NCBI GenBank assembly: GCA_030592165.1
Contig: JAUVKC010000044.1
Location: forward strand, 1-8,185
Reading direction: 5' to 3'
DNA length: 8,185 nt
Source of the DNA: Candidatus Buchananbacteria bacterium
Lineage (GTDB): Bacteria; Patescibacteriota; Patescibacteriia; CAIXNZ01
Both the position numbers and the translations under genes were made by a program. Under the pieces are notes generated by a model. It was not told the origin of the DNA. It saw only the letters and a program-made list of their open reading frames with translations, and did not search any database. Below are positions 1 through 5,390 of the stretch, piece after piece; position 1 is the stretch's first letter; each line of letters begins with the position of its first letter.

Positions 1-886
1 CGTAAAAAATAGAATCAATTATTATTTCATTATTATCATAAAGAATTATTTGGTCACCAGAATTATTAAGTTTACCTTTTGGATTATCAATGATGAAAAA
101 TCCATTTGTTTCTATTTGACCATCAAGGTAAGTTTTAGCTTCTGAACCATCAATAATATACCAATCAGTTAAATCAACACTAAAAGAATTTGTATTATAA
201 AGTTCAACCCATTCATTTTCCCCACTAATAGGATCAGCAACGAATTCGTTAACCAAAATTGTCAAAGGATTAACTGAAGGTTGTTCTTCTTCTTCAATAA
301 TTTCGTCATCAATAATTGGCTCATCTTCAACTATAGGTTCTTCTTCTATTATTTCAAATTCATTGACTAATCCTCCAGTATGGCTGGTTACATGAACTTG
401 CCAATTATTTTGAGTATAATCATTTAATTCTAGATCAATTCGTTGTAAAGAAGTGTCAGGACATGGCAGGTAGGTGAATGATTCGACAATTTCTTCATTT
501 GAATCAATTAATGTTATTTCTTCGCCGGATTCTTTTAAAGAAGTCCAAGATGAATCAATTATTGTTCCGGTAAATCCAGAATTATTTTCAATAAATTTTT
601 CACCATCATCTGCGATAATTGCATATTCTTGAGAATCAATTATTAAATCGTTTTGAAATTCATTGAGCTGATGGTTAGTTTCGTTTTCTAAAAATTTCCA
701 ACCAGTAAGATCTATTGGGTCAGCTCCTTTGTTATATATTTCTATCCACTCGTAGCCGTCAGATTCAAAAGCGGCAATTTCTGTAATGATCATCTCTGTG
801 TTTTGTGCCCAGGCGATTTTTGGCATAATAAAAAATCCTAGCTGTAGTAAAATTAGGATTTGGAAAATTTTTGTTTTTGGTTTCAT
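1..886 (-). CDS. Secreted protein with two lamin-tail-like domains (partial, C-terminus outside window)
   Basis: The frame is open from an ATG at 886 to the window edge, giving 295 codons without a stop, so only the N-terminal part is seen. Residues 1-27 form a signal peptide: basic start MKPKTK, a hydrophobic core, and cleavage after AWA before Q28. Two similar beta-rich domains follow, at about 31-150 and 205-295. Each opens with an I-x-E-x-x-A/V pattern and then W(I/V)E(I/L)YN and (D)LTxW (EWIEIYNKG, DLTGWKF; EWVELYNTN, DLTDWYI). This is the signature of the lamin-tail domain, which in bacteria is found in exported surface proteins and nucleases. A strongly acidic linker (about 175-205, rich in E, D, I and P) joins them. 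The product is probably exported and surface-attached; the function is unknown and a catalytic domain could lie in the missing part. No Shine-Dalgarno precedes the ATG, but a promoter sits just upstream. Confidence 0.8.
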   Translation of the reverse strand, partial: MKPKTKIFQILILLQLGFFIMPKIAWAQNTEMIITEIAAFESDGYEWIEIYNKGADPIDLTGWKFLENETNHQLNEFQNDLIIDSQEYAIIADDGEKFIENNSGFTGTIIDSSWTSLKESGEEITLIDSNEEIVESFTYLPCPDTSLQRIDLELNDYTQNNWQVHVTSHTGGLVNEFEIIEEEPIVEDEPIIDDEIIEEEEQPSVNPLTILVNEFVADPISGENEWVELYNTNSFSVDLTDWYIIDGSEAKTYLDGQIETNGFFIIDNPKGKLNNSGDQIILYDNNEIIIDSIFY

Positions 887-914
887 GATTTTTGTTTTTA
901 TTTTTTATATTTCT

Positions 915-945
915 ATCATAGCAACTTGTCATGAATTACGGTCAA
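915..945 (-). promoter_or_regulatory. Promoter of the lamin-tail gene
   Basis: On the minus strand, TTGACC (940-945) and TATGAT (915-920) are separated by 19 bases. The -10 is preceded by TGC, making an extended -10 that would compensate for the long spacer. The predicted RNA would begin near 908, about 20 nt before the ATG. Confidence 0.5.
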
Positions 946-990
946 TAGATTTTTTAAACGATTTTTTGTTAACAGTGTTAAAAGTTTTTT

Positions 991-1038
991 CCCCAACAAT
1001 GAAGGTGCAGGTCGCGACTTGCACCTTCATTGTTGGGG
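991..1038. repeat. 48-nt near-perfect palindrome (long hairpin)
   Basis: Arms 991-1009 and 1020-1038 are perfect 19-base inverted repeats beginning CCCCAACAATGAAGG. The centre 1011-1018 (GTCGCGAC) is itself palindromic, so only the pair 1010/1019 mismatches. That pair is G-U in plus-strand RNA and A-C in minus-strand RNA. The downstream flank on the plus strand is U-rich (TTGTATTTTGTT) while the minus-strand flank is A-rich, so it resembles a plus-strand terminator although no plus gene precedes it. It lies between the HU terminator and the lamin-tail promoter. Confidence 0.8.
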
Positions 1039-1104
1039 TTGTATTTTGTTAAAAAAAATTAACAAATTTTATTTTTTCTGGGGAAAAGATTTAATTTTTC
1101 AAAT

Positions 1105-1138
1105 AAAAAATCCTCTGAAAATGATCAGAGGATTTTTT
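1105..1138 (-). terminator. Intrinsic terminator of HU
   Basis: Perfect 14-base arms (1105-1118 and 1125-1138, core TCCTCTGA/TCAGAGGA) enclose a 6-base loop. The arms end in A/T runs on both strands, so the hairpin works in either direction. It starts 18 bases past the HU stop codon. Confidence 0.85.
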
Positions 1139-1156
1139 TATATAACGAATTTATTT

Positions 1157-1438
1157 TTATAAGACCGAGTCTTTAGCTGTTTTTGATATTCTGAATTTTA
1201 CAATTGTTTTGGCTTTGATTTTAATTGCTTGACCTGTTGCTGGGTTTCTGCCCATTCTGGCTTTTCGGTGAGCTTTAACTAGTTTGCCGATTCCTGGGAT
1301 GGAAAATTCACCACTTTTTTTAACTTCTTTAAGTGCTAGATTTGTCAGTGCATCAACTACACCTTTGACTTCTTTTTTCTTTAAATTTGTTTCTTTAACT
1401 AATGCATCAAGCATTTGAGATTGTGTCATTTTAGCCAT
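1157..1438 (-). CDS. HU family DNA-binding protein
   Basis: This is a 93-residue nucleoid protein of the HU/IHF family, which works as a dimer to bend and compact DNA. Residues 4-48 match the helical dimerisation half (MTQSQMLDALVKE...). The Gly-rich turn at 46-52 (SIPGIGK) follows. The DNA-clasping beta arm contains GRNPATGQ at 63-70, with Pro66 being the residue that intercalates DNA in this family. The length of about 90 is normal. The frame extends to an upstream ATG at 1471, but the family start and the 93-residue length favour the MAKMTQ start at 1438. No Shine-Dalgarno is present at either start. It has its own promoter region and terminator, so it is a single-gene unit. Whether it is an HU or IHF-like subtype cannot be told from this sequence. 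Confidence 0.93.
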   Translation of the reverse strand: MAKMTQSQMLDALVKETNLKKKEVKGVVDALTNLALKEVKKSGEFSIPGIGKLVKAHRKARMGRNPATGQAIKIKAKTIVKFRISKTAKDSVL

Positions 1439-1488
1439 TTTTCTAAAATTAATTTTTAAATAAATTACCATTAGCTAAAGCTAAAGAT

Positions 1489-1510
1489 ATTATAGAGATT
1501 ATACATTATA
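1489..1510 (-). promoter_or_regulatory. Cluster of three -10 hexamers, probable HU promoter
   Basis: Three perfect TATAAT hexamers on the minus strand (1489-1494, 1498-1503, 1505-1510) lie within 22 bases, 50-70 bases upstream of the HU start. No good -35 box goes with any of them, so which one is used is unclear. Confidence 0.45.
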
Positions 1511-1521
1511 ATTTAAAATAA

Positions 1522-1548
1522 AAAAAGCGAAAACAAGTTTCGCTTTTT
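1522..1548 (-). terminator. Intrinsic terminator of the protease gene
   Basis: AAAAAGCGAAA (1522-1532) pairs with TTTCGCTTTTT (1538-1548) around a 5-base loop, and a T-rich tract follows on the minus strand. It lies 10 bases past the protease stop codon, and just upstream of the HU promoter region. Confidence 0.85.
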
Positions 1549-1557
1549 ATTTTTTAG

Positions 1558-2379
1558 TTATGGAGTTTCAAATACTAGATTTGCAAAGTCATAACCTCTT
1601 AAATGGTCAATTGATATGGCAAAAGGAATTTTTTGGTTGTTATTAACATAATAGGCAAAGTTAATACCAATAACTTCTCCCCAAATGTTCAAAACAGGAC
1701 CACCGCTACTTCCTCTATTTGTAGCAGAAGTATATTCAATCAGTTTGGTGTCACTTGATACCCAGTCCGCTATTTCGCCATTTACGAAAAGGTCACCTAT
1801 TTTACCTTCAGCTCCAACAAAATTACTAAAACCTGGGTAGCCAAGATGCATAACAGGGTCATCTGTTCTTAAATCATTAAAGTTGTCCAGAGCAAATGGG
1901 ATTGGTGTGTTATTCAATGTTGTAACCTTTAATAATGCCAAGTCACGAGAAGTTATTGAGTGGACAGCAGTTACGTAGTATTTTTCTGGCAAAAAATAAT
2001 TATTTTCAAATTTGTTATTTGCCGGATATCTTGCGTAAAGCTGATAATAAATTGTATCACCAGAAATAGGTGATATTTCAGTAATGAAAAAAAACTCTGC
2101 AACATGATAGTTTGTCACTACCACATTGTCGGTGATAACAGCTCCTGTCCCATGACCATAGTCAGTACAGTAATCGGCTTGAACATAACATTTTTCAAAA
2201 ACGATCATAGGCACAGATTGAATATTGTCTTGGTAGATAATCTGCCAGTTGGTTTGGTTATTTGTATTATTTGCAGGAAGAGTTACTTTTATCTTATCTT
2301 CTTCTTCCGGTTTGCCGCAACCAGCTATAAAAAATATAGCAAGAAAAATTACCATTAGTATTTGCAGATTCTTTTTCAT
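1558..2379 (-). CDS. Trypsin-like serine protease, secreted lipoprotein
   Basis: A 273-residue protein. Residues 1-20 are a lipoprotein signal ending in the lipobox FIAG before Cys21, so it should be lipid-anchored outside the cytoplasmic membrane. A short polar linker (22-50) leads to a chymotrypsin-fold domain of the S1C (HtrA/DegP-like) type. The complete triad is visible: His92 in TNYHVAE, Asp146 in SRDLALLKV, and Ser225 in GSSGGPVLN. No PDZ domain follows the protease, unlike classical HtrA, so it is a minimal form. Cys64 and Cys71 sit close together ahead of the first catalytic strand and could form a disulfide. The frame reaches an ATG at 2415, but the ATG at 2379 is chosen because a strong AAGGGGG Shine-Dalgarno lies 7 bases upstream and the signal peptide then has the right length. 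The likely role is extracytoplasmic protein cleavage or quality control; the substrate is unknown. Confidence 0.9.
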   Translation of the reverse strand: MKKNLQILMVIFLAIFFIAGCGKPEEEDKIKVTLPANNTNNQTNWQIIYQDNIQSVPMIVFEKCYVQADYCTDYGHGTGAVITDNVVVTNYHVAEFFFITEISPISGDTIYYQLYARYPANNKFENNYFLPEKYYVTAVHSITSRDLALLKVTTLNNTPIPFALDNFNDLRTDDPVMHLGYPGFSNFVGAEGKIGDLFVNGEIADWVSSDTKLIEYTSATNRGSSGGPVLNIWGEVIGINFAYYVNNNQKIPFAISIDHLRGYDFANLVFETP

Positions 2380-2429
2380 TAAATACCCCCTTTTTAATTG
2401 GTTTTTGAAGAACAATTTTACGATAAATC

Positions 2430-2458
2430 ATTATATACCAAAAATCAGTTTTTGTCAA
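2430..2458 (-). promoter_or_regulatory. Consensus sigma70 promoter of the protease gene
   Basis: Minus-strand TTGACA (2453-2458), a 17-base spacer and TATAAT (2430-2435) match the consensus perfectly. The predicted start near 2423 gives a leader of about 44 nt carrying the AAGGGGG ribosome binding site. Confidence 0.9.
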
Positions 2459-2535
2459 TATGGATTTTGAAATTACTTGACAATTTTGAGTTAATCAGCA
2501 AAAATTAAAGTAGATAACTACTTATATATTTTTTG

Positions 2536-2547
2536 TCCCTAAAGGGA
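2536..2547 (+). repeat. Small hairpin TCCCTAAAGGGA in the khpA leader
   Basis: TCCCT and AGGGA pair around two A bases, 40 bases before the khpA start. A similar GCCCTAAAGGGC occurs at 5733-5744 and TCCCT..AGGGA at 6263-6277, both in leader or tiny-gene regions. A TTGACA at 2477-2482 could be a -35 for khpA, but I see no good -10 at the right distance. Confidence 0.35.
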
Positions 2548-2587
2548 ATCATTTGGCTCAGAACTAATTAATTAATTTTTAGAAATT

Positions 2588-2845
2588 ATGGCTTCAGAAG
2601 ATCAGAAATTTTTAGAAGGTTTATTAAAGCTACTAGTTAATAACCCCAAAAAGGTTAAGGTTAAACGAGTTGTTGATGAAAGAGGAGTTGTTTTAGAAGT
2701 GGACGTTGATCCGGAAGATCTAGGTTCGATTATTGGTAAAGAGGGTAGGAATATTACTTCTATTCGTCATCTTGTGCGTATGCTTGGGATGAGAAATAAA
2801 TCGTTTATCAGTGTGAAACTTAATCAACCTGACGACAAAAAATAA
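2588..2845 (+). CDS. khpA: KhpA-type KH-domain RNA-binding protein
   Basis: An 85-residue protein consisting of one KH domain of the KhpA/YlqC type. In bacteria this family binds RNA, often together with KhpB (Jag), and affects cell division and envelope growth through post-transcriptional control. Residues 1-20 form the first helix and 22-41 two strands (KVKRVVDERGVVLEVDV). The GxxG RNA-binding loop is G50-K-E-G53 within SIIGKEGRNITSIR, and a helix and strand complete the fold. The length of about 75-90 is usual. It is the only clear gene on the plus strand and faces the beta-CASP gene tail to tail. The start is the only ATG that fits; the upstream sequence is AT-rich with no clear Shine-Dalgarno. 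In many bacteria khpA lies with rpsP and rimM; those are absent here. Confidence 0.92.
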   Translation: MASEDQKFLEGLLKLLVNNPKKVKVKRVVDERGVVLEVDVDPEDLGSIIGKEGRNITSIRHLVRMLGMRNKSFISVKLNQPDDKK

Positions 2846-2857
2846 AAAATTTCCAAG

Positions 2858-2920
2858 AAAAAAACCCATCATTCTTCGCTAAGCTTGCCTGCCGGGATCT
2901 ACGAATGATAGGGTTTTTTT
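2858..2920. terminator. Bidirectional terminator between khpA and the beta-CASP gene
   Basis: Arms 2858-2874 and 2903-2920 pair over 17 bases with one bulged base, and run into A/T tracts on both sides. The stem therefore serves both converging genes. The loop of 28 bases is unusually long and contains TTGCCTGCCGGG and CTACGAA, which look like pieces of dispersed repeats seen elsewhere in the window. Confidence 0.85.
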
Positions 2921-2924
2921 ATTT

Positions 2925-4286
2925 TTATAATTCAATAATTTGTTTATGTTTGGGGACTTGAGCATCGATACTTAGTTTTTTTACCACCAGACGTTTGAGT
3001 GCTTCAGCTGCTTTTTCTTCGCCCTGAACAATAAAAATATTTTTAATTGGTTTTCTTATTTTAGCTATAAAATCAAATAATTGTTTTTGATCTGCATGAG
3101 CTGAATATCCGCCGATAGCCTTGACTTGAGCTTTGTTTCTAATTGCTTCTCCCATGATACGAACAATTGGCTCTCTGTTTAATATTCTTCTCCCCAAAGT
3201 ACCTTCAACCTGAAAGCCAATAACCAAAAATATATTTTTAGGATTATTTAAATACTCTTTTTCATGAAAAAGAATTCTGCCACCAGTAGACATGCCAGAT
3301 CCGGCGATAATTATTTTTGGTTTTTTAACAAATAAAATATCTTTTGATTCTTGTTTTGTTGGCGTAAATTTCAGTCCAGGGAAATCAAAAATATCATCGC
3401 CATTATTTATAATGTAACGGGTTTTTTTATTAAAATATTTGTGATGTTTTTTGTATACTTTGGTAAGTTTTATAGCTAAAGGACTATCAATAAAGATAGG
3501 TAGTTTGGGGATACGATTATTCTCAACTAAATTATTTAATTCATAAAGTAATTCTTGAGTACGTTCCATAGCAAATGAAGGGATCATTAAAACAGATTTA
3601 TTGGTGATAGCTTCTTCTATTGTTCTTTCAAGTTTATCTTTTCTTTCAGCTCTATCCTCGTGAAGTCGGTTTCCGTAAGCGGATTCAATTATTAGGTAAT
3701 CAGTTTTGTCTATTTGTTCAGTTGGTTTTAAAAGCGGTGTAGGTGGGTTACCCATATCTCCGGTAAAAGTAATTTTTTTTGGTTTACCCTGATCATTAAT
3801 CCACATTTCAAACATACTTGAGCCTAAAATATGACCGGCGTCTTTGATCCGAAAGGTTATGTTATTAGTTAGTTTGATTTTTTGACCATATTCATAAGTT
3901 TTGATTAAACTAACCATTTTTTTGACATCACTTGCTGCGTACATTGGTTTTAGCCCTTTTCTTTTGGCGTCTTGATTTACTAGCCGGGCAGAATCTACTA
4001 AAGCAACAGCCATAAGATCTCTGGTTGGTGGTGTGCAAATAATTTTACCTTTAAATCCGTGTTTGACTAGTTTTGGTAATCTGCCACAGTGATCAAGATG
4101 TGAATGAGTAATAAAAACATAATTGATTTTTTTTGGATCATAAGGGAAATCTTCATAGTTAAGAGCTTCTTGTTCTTCTGAACCTTGAAACATGCCGCAC
4201 TCAATTATGAGTTTTGTTTGATTGGCTTCAAGTAAATAATTTGCGCCAGTGACTGATTTAGCACCACCGTAAAAATGTAATTTCAT
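2925..4286 (-). CDS. Beta-CASP metallo-beta-lactamase fold ribonuclease-like protein
   Basis: A 453-residue protein of the CPSF-73/TTHA0252-like group of RNA-cleaving metallo-beta-lactamase proteins, probably cytoplasmic and acting in RNA processing or decay. The lactamase part gives motif 2 H61-S-H-L-D65-H66, motif 3 His152 (AGHILGSS) and motif 4 Asp177 (FTGDMG). The beta-CASP cap follows: motif A Glu201 (IIESAYG), the GSGMSTGGRI segment at 329-338, and motif B His396 (GYSAHADQ). The last expected ligand, the His of the usual VHGE motif C, is replaced by Gln421 (FIVQGEE). This may change metal binding or activity. Length and domain order are otherwise normal. The ATG at 4286 begins the canonical first strand, so the start is secure despite the absence of a Shine-Dalgarno. 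It has its own promoter and shares its terminator with khpA. Exact RNA substrate unknown. Confidence 0.9.
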   Translation of the reverse strand: MKLHFYGGAKSVTGANYLLEANQTKLIIECGMFQGSEEQEALNYEDFPYDPKKINYVFITHSHLDHCGRLPKLVKHGFKGKIICTPPTRDLMAVALVDSARLVNQDAKRKGLKPMYAASDVKKMVSLIKTYEYGQKIKLTNNITFRIKDAGHILGSSMFEMWINDQGKPKKITFTGDMGNPPTPLLKPTEQIDKTDYLIIESAYGNRLHEDRAERKDKLERTIEEAITNKSVLMIPSFAMERTQELLYELNNLVENNRIPKLPIFIDSPLAIKLTKVYKKHHKYFNKKTRYIINNGDDIFDFPGLKFTPTKQESKDILFVKKPKIIIAGSGMSTGGRILFHEKEYLNNPKNIFLVIGFQVEGTLGRRILNREPIVRIMGEAIRNKAQVKAIGGYSAHADQKQLFDFIAKIRKPIKNIFIVQGEEKAAEALKRLVVKKLSIDAQVPKHKQIIEL

Positions 4287-4291
4287 AATGA

Positions 4292-4325
4292 TACGAATTT
4301 ACGAATTAGATACGAATCTACGAAT
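4292..4325. repeat. Four TACGAAT repeats in the beta-CASP leader
   Basis: TACGAAT occurs at 4292, 4300, 4311 and 4319, with steps of 8, 11 and 8 bases, and fills most of the leader between the promoter and the start codon at 4286. On the RNA this reads as repeated ATTCGTA. The 10-mer ATCTACGAAT at 4316-4325 recurs at 2897-2906 in the khpA terminator loop. Confidence 0.7.
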
Positions 4326-4346
4326 ATCTTGTAGGTTCTTGTTGGA

Positions 4347-4355
4347 ATTATAGCA
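4347..4355 (-). promoter_or_regulatory. Extended -10 promoter of the beta-CASP gene
   Basis: Minus-strand TGC TATAAT is a perfect extended -10 (TATAAT at 4347-4352). No good -35 is visible 16-18 bases upstream. The predicted RNA would start near 4340 and carry a leader of about 54 nt made largely of the TACGAAT repeats. Confidence 0.65.
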
Positions 4356-4404
4356 TAAAAGAAGATGATTTGGTTTTGTAATAAAATTTTTTAGCAAAAT
4401 TAAA

Positions 4405-4428
4405 GGAGCGTGCAATTTTGCACGCTCC
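4405..4428 (-). terminator. Terminator of unit A
   Basis: Perfect 11-base GC-rich arms (4405-4415 and 4418-4428, core GGAGCGTGCAA) enclose a 2-base loop. TTTAATTTT follows on the minus strand. It closes unit A just before the beta-CASP promoter. Confidence 0.85.
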
Positions 4429-4477
4429 CATTTTACCCTTGTTTTAGATCTGGGTATTTTTTGTATTTTTTCGACGT

Positions 4478-4519
4478 TCAGGCTAGTTTTTTTACGAAGA
4501 TCGCTTTTGATACATCCAT
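4478..4519 (-). CDS. Tiny ORF of unit A, 13 residues
   Basis: ATG at 4519 is preceded by AAAAGGAG about 10 bases upstream, a slightly long gap. It encodes MDVSKAIFVKKLA and stops at TGA. The same frame stays open for 14 more codons (TSKKYKKYPDLKQG) to a TAA at 4433, just before the unit A terminator. The start overlaps the end of the frameshifted ORF upstream. It could be a coupled peptide, or a piece of a gene broken at the TGA. No family recognised. Confidence 0.25.
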   Translation of the reverse strand: MDVSKAIFVKKLA

Positions 4520-4663
4520 TTTGGGGTTTCTCCTTTTTGAGAAAAGCTACTCAGGTTTATCCAACTTTCTTCATCTTCTGGTTCACAATCATGTCCAGAT
4601 TTTTTCTTTCGCCGTTTTTTCTTAGTTCTTTTGTGTTTCAGACCTCGGCCCTGCTCTTGCCAT
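4492..4663 (-). pseudogene. Lysine-rich small ORF of unit A with an apparent single-base frameshift
   Basis: A perfect AAGGAG Shine-Dalgarno (4670-4675) stands 6 bases before an ATG at 4663. That frame stops after 13 codons (MARAGPRSETQKN, TAA at 4622). Dropping one base from the GGG run at 4649-4651 joins the same start to a frame running to TAA at 4492. The 56-residue product would begin MARAGRGLKHKRTKKKRRKK, continue through an acidic patch (CEPEDEE) and end near WMYQKRSS. The very basic stretch followed by an acidic one would suit a nucleic-acid-binding or ribosome-associated peptide, but I recognise no family. It could be a decayed gene, a sequencing or assembly indel, a programmed +1 frameshift, or chance, with the 13-codon ORF as the real product. 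Confidence 0.4.
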
Positions 4664-4722
4664 TTTATTCTCCTTTTTTGCGCTGTGTTTATATCGTAAA
4701 AAGCCTTCTGTGAATTAATTTT

Positions 4723-4766
4723 ATTATAGCATAGGTTTTTTTTAGGACAAGAAAAATTGTGGAAAA
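4723..4766 (-). promoter_or_regulatory. Promoter of unit A with conserved upstream box
   Basis: Minus-strand TTGTCC (4745-4750), a 16-base spacer rich in A, and TGC TATAAT (4723-4728). Upstream lies TTTTCCACAATTTTT (TTTTCCACA at 4758-4766). The stretch 4725-4769 matches 5312-5356 at 44 of 45 bases. Confidence 0.8.
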
Positions 4767-4786
4767 GTTTTTATTAAATGAAAATG

Positions 4787-4816
4787 AAAGGAGCCAGACC
4801 TTAGTCTGACTCCTTT
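4787..4816 (-). terminator. Terminator of unit B
   Basis: Arms 4787-4799 and 4804-4816 (AAAGGAGCCAGAC against GTCTGACTCCTTT) pair over 13 bases with a 4-base loop. The single non-Watson-Crick pair is G-U in minus-strand RNA but C-A in plus-strand RNA, which supports use on the minus strand. The following CATTTTCATTT is only moderately U-rich. Confidence 0.8.
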
Positions 4817-4828
4817 ACTATTAGTTTT

Positions 4829-5218
4829 TTATACCATCTTTTTTATGGTCATGTATGCAGGATTGCCGGTCTCTTTGAATTGTAACCTTTGAATGTCGTT
4901 TTTTTTATATTTTTTGACTTTCATAGTTCTTTCGTTGACGTCGTTGATGACAATTTTTATCGCGTATGCTCGTTCTCCTTGTTGGACCATCATACTGGCC
5001 ACGTTATTTTCTTCTTCATCTTTTTTTTGGTGGGCCAGGGTCATTTCCTGGGCCAGATTCGTCTTTAGGTTCGAGGACGCCCATGTTGTGGCTGTCTCGG
5101 AGTTATCTTCCGTTAAAACTGCGGTTGAATTTGCAGTAGTTATGGTGATTGCTATTATCATGAGCAATACCATGCCTACCATTACCATTGTGTTTTTAAC
5201 CCTTTTTTGTCTTTTCAT
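4829..5218 (-). CDS. Membrane-anchored hypothetical protein of unit B
   Basis: A 129-residue protein I do not recognise. Residues 1-9 are basic (MKRQKRVKN) and 10-29 are hydrophobic (TMVMVGMVLLMIIAITITTA), a signal-anchor or signal peptide without a clear AxA cleavage site. Residues 36-85 are polar and look helical, with an acidic/lysine patch at 65-70 (QKKDEE). The C-terminal part (84-129) alternates strands and basic residues (AYAIKIVIND, MKVKKYKKND) and ends in IKKMV. The bulk is predicted to lie outside the membrane. A perfect AAGGAGG Shine-Dalgarno sits 6 bases before the ATG. The ATG also overlaps the stop of a short upstream frame (ATGA), suggesting coupled translation. A 9-base hairpin (5230-5251) touches that ribosome binding site. 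An opposite-strand frame of similar length is judged a shadow. Confidence 0.7.
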   Translation of the reverse strand: MKRQKRVKNTMVMVGMVLLMIIAITITTANSTAVLTEDNSETATTWASSNLKTNLAQEMTLAHQKKDEEENNVASMMVQQGERAYAIKIVINDVNERTMKVKKYKKNDIQRLQFKETGNPAYMTIKKMV

Positions 5219-5286
5219 TCAAGTCCTCCTTTCTTACTTTTTAGTAAGAAATTTGTTGTGGGTAGGTAACTTAGAACTTTTATAAT
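5215..5286 (-). CDS. Leader ORF of unit B with an apparent AUU start, 23 residues
   Basis: A perfect AAGGAG (5293-5298) is followed after 6 bases by ATT at 5286, and the frame then runs 23 codons to TGA at 5215. It reads (M)IKVLSYLPTTNFLLKSKKG and ends GLE. The TGA overlaps the ATG of the 129-residue gene as ATGA. AUU is a known but rare initiator (infC is the classic case). Only the position of the Shine-Dalgarno and the overlap support it; there is no recognised family. It may act as a leader peptide whose translation opens the hairpin at 5230-5251 for the downstream gene, or the Shine-Dalgarno may be coincidental. Confidence 0.3.
   Translation of the reverse strand: MIKVLSYLPTTNFLLKSKKGGLE
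5230..5251 (-). promoter_or_regulatory. Hairpin abutting the ribosome binding site of the 129-residue gene
   Basis: TTTCTTACT (5230-5238) and AGTAAGAAA (5243-5251) form a perfect 9-base stem with a 4-base loop. In the RNA it ends on the first bases of the AAGGAGG (5225-5231). A ribosome on the upstream leader frame would pass through it, so translational coupling is plausible. Confidence 0.45.
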
Positions 5287-5309
5287 GTAGTTCTCCTTAC
5301 TTGAATATA

Positions 5310-5353
5310 ACTATAGCATAGTTTTTTTTTAGGACAAGAAAAATTGTGGAAAA
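5310..5353 (-). promoter_or_regulatory. Promoter of unit B with conserved upstream box
   Basis: Minus-strand TTGTCC (5332-5337), a 16-base spacer and TGC TATAGT (5310-5315), with TTTTCCACA at 5345-5353. It is an almost exact copy of the unit A promoter. The RNA would start near 5303, only about 5 bases before the leader-frame Shine-Dalgarno. Confidence 0.8.
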
Positions 5354-5390
5354 GTTAGAGCAATATAGAAATGTCGTGGTAATTGTGATT

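Noticed and set aside
786..1052. Plus-strand 88-residue frame
   Set aside because: It covers the start of the lamin-tail gene on the other strand, its promoter and the 48-nt palindrome, has no ribosome binding site, and is low-complexity Phe/Ile.
2104..2470. Two plus-strand frames opposite the protease gene
   Set aside because: They are shadows of a gene with a full catalytic triad; the second also crosses the consensus promoter of that gene.
4893..5285. Plus-strand 130-residue multi-membrane-segment frame
   Set aside because: It is antisense to the 129-residue gene, which has promoter, perfect Shine-Dalgarno and terminator. The hydrophobic character is what the complement of a Lys/Met-rich gene produces, and there is no ribosome binding site.
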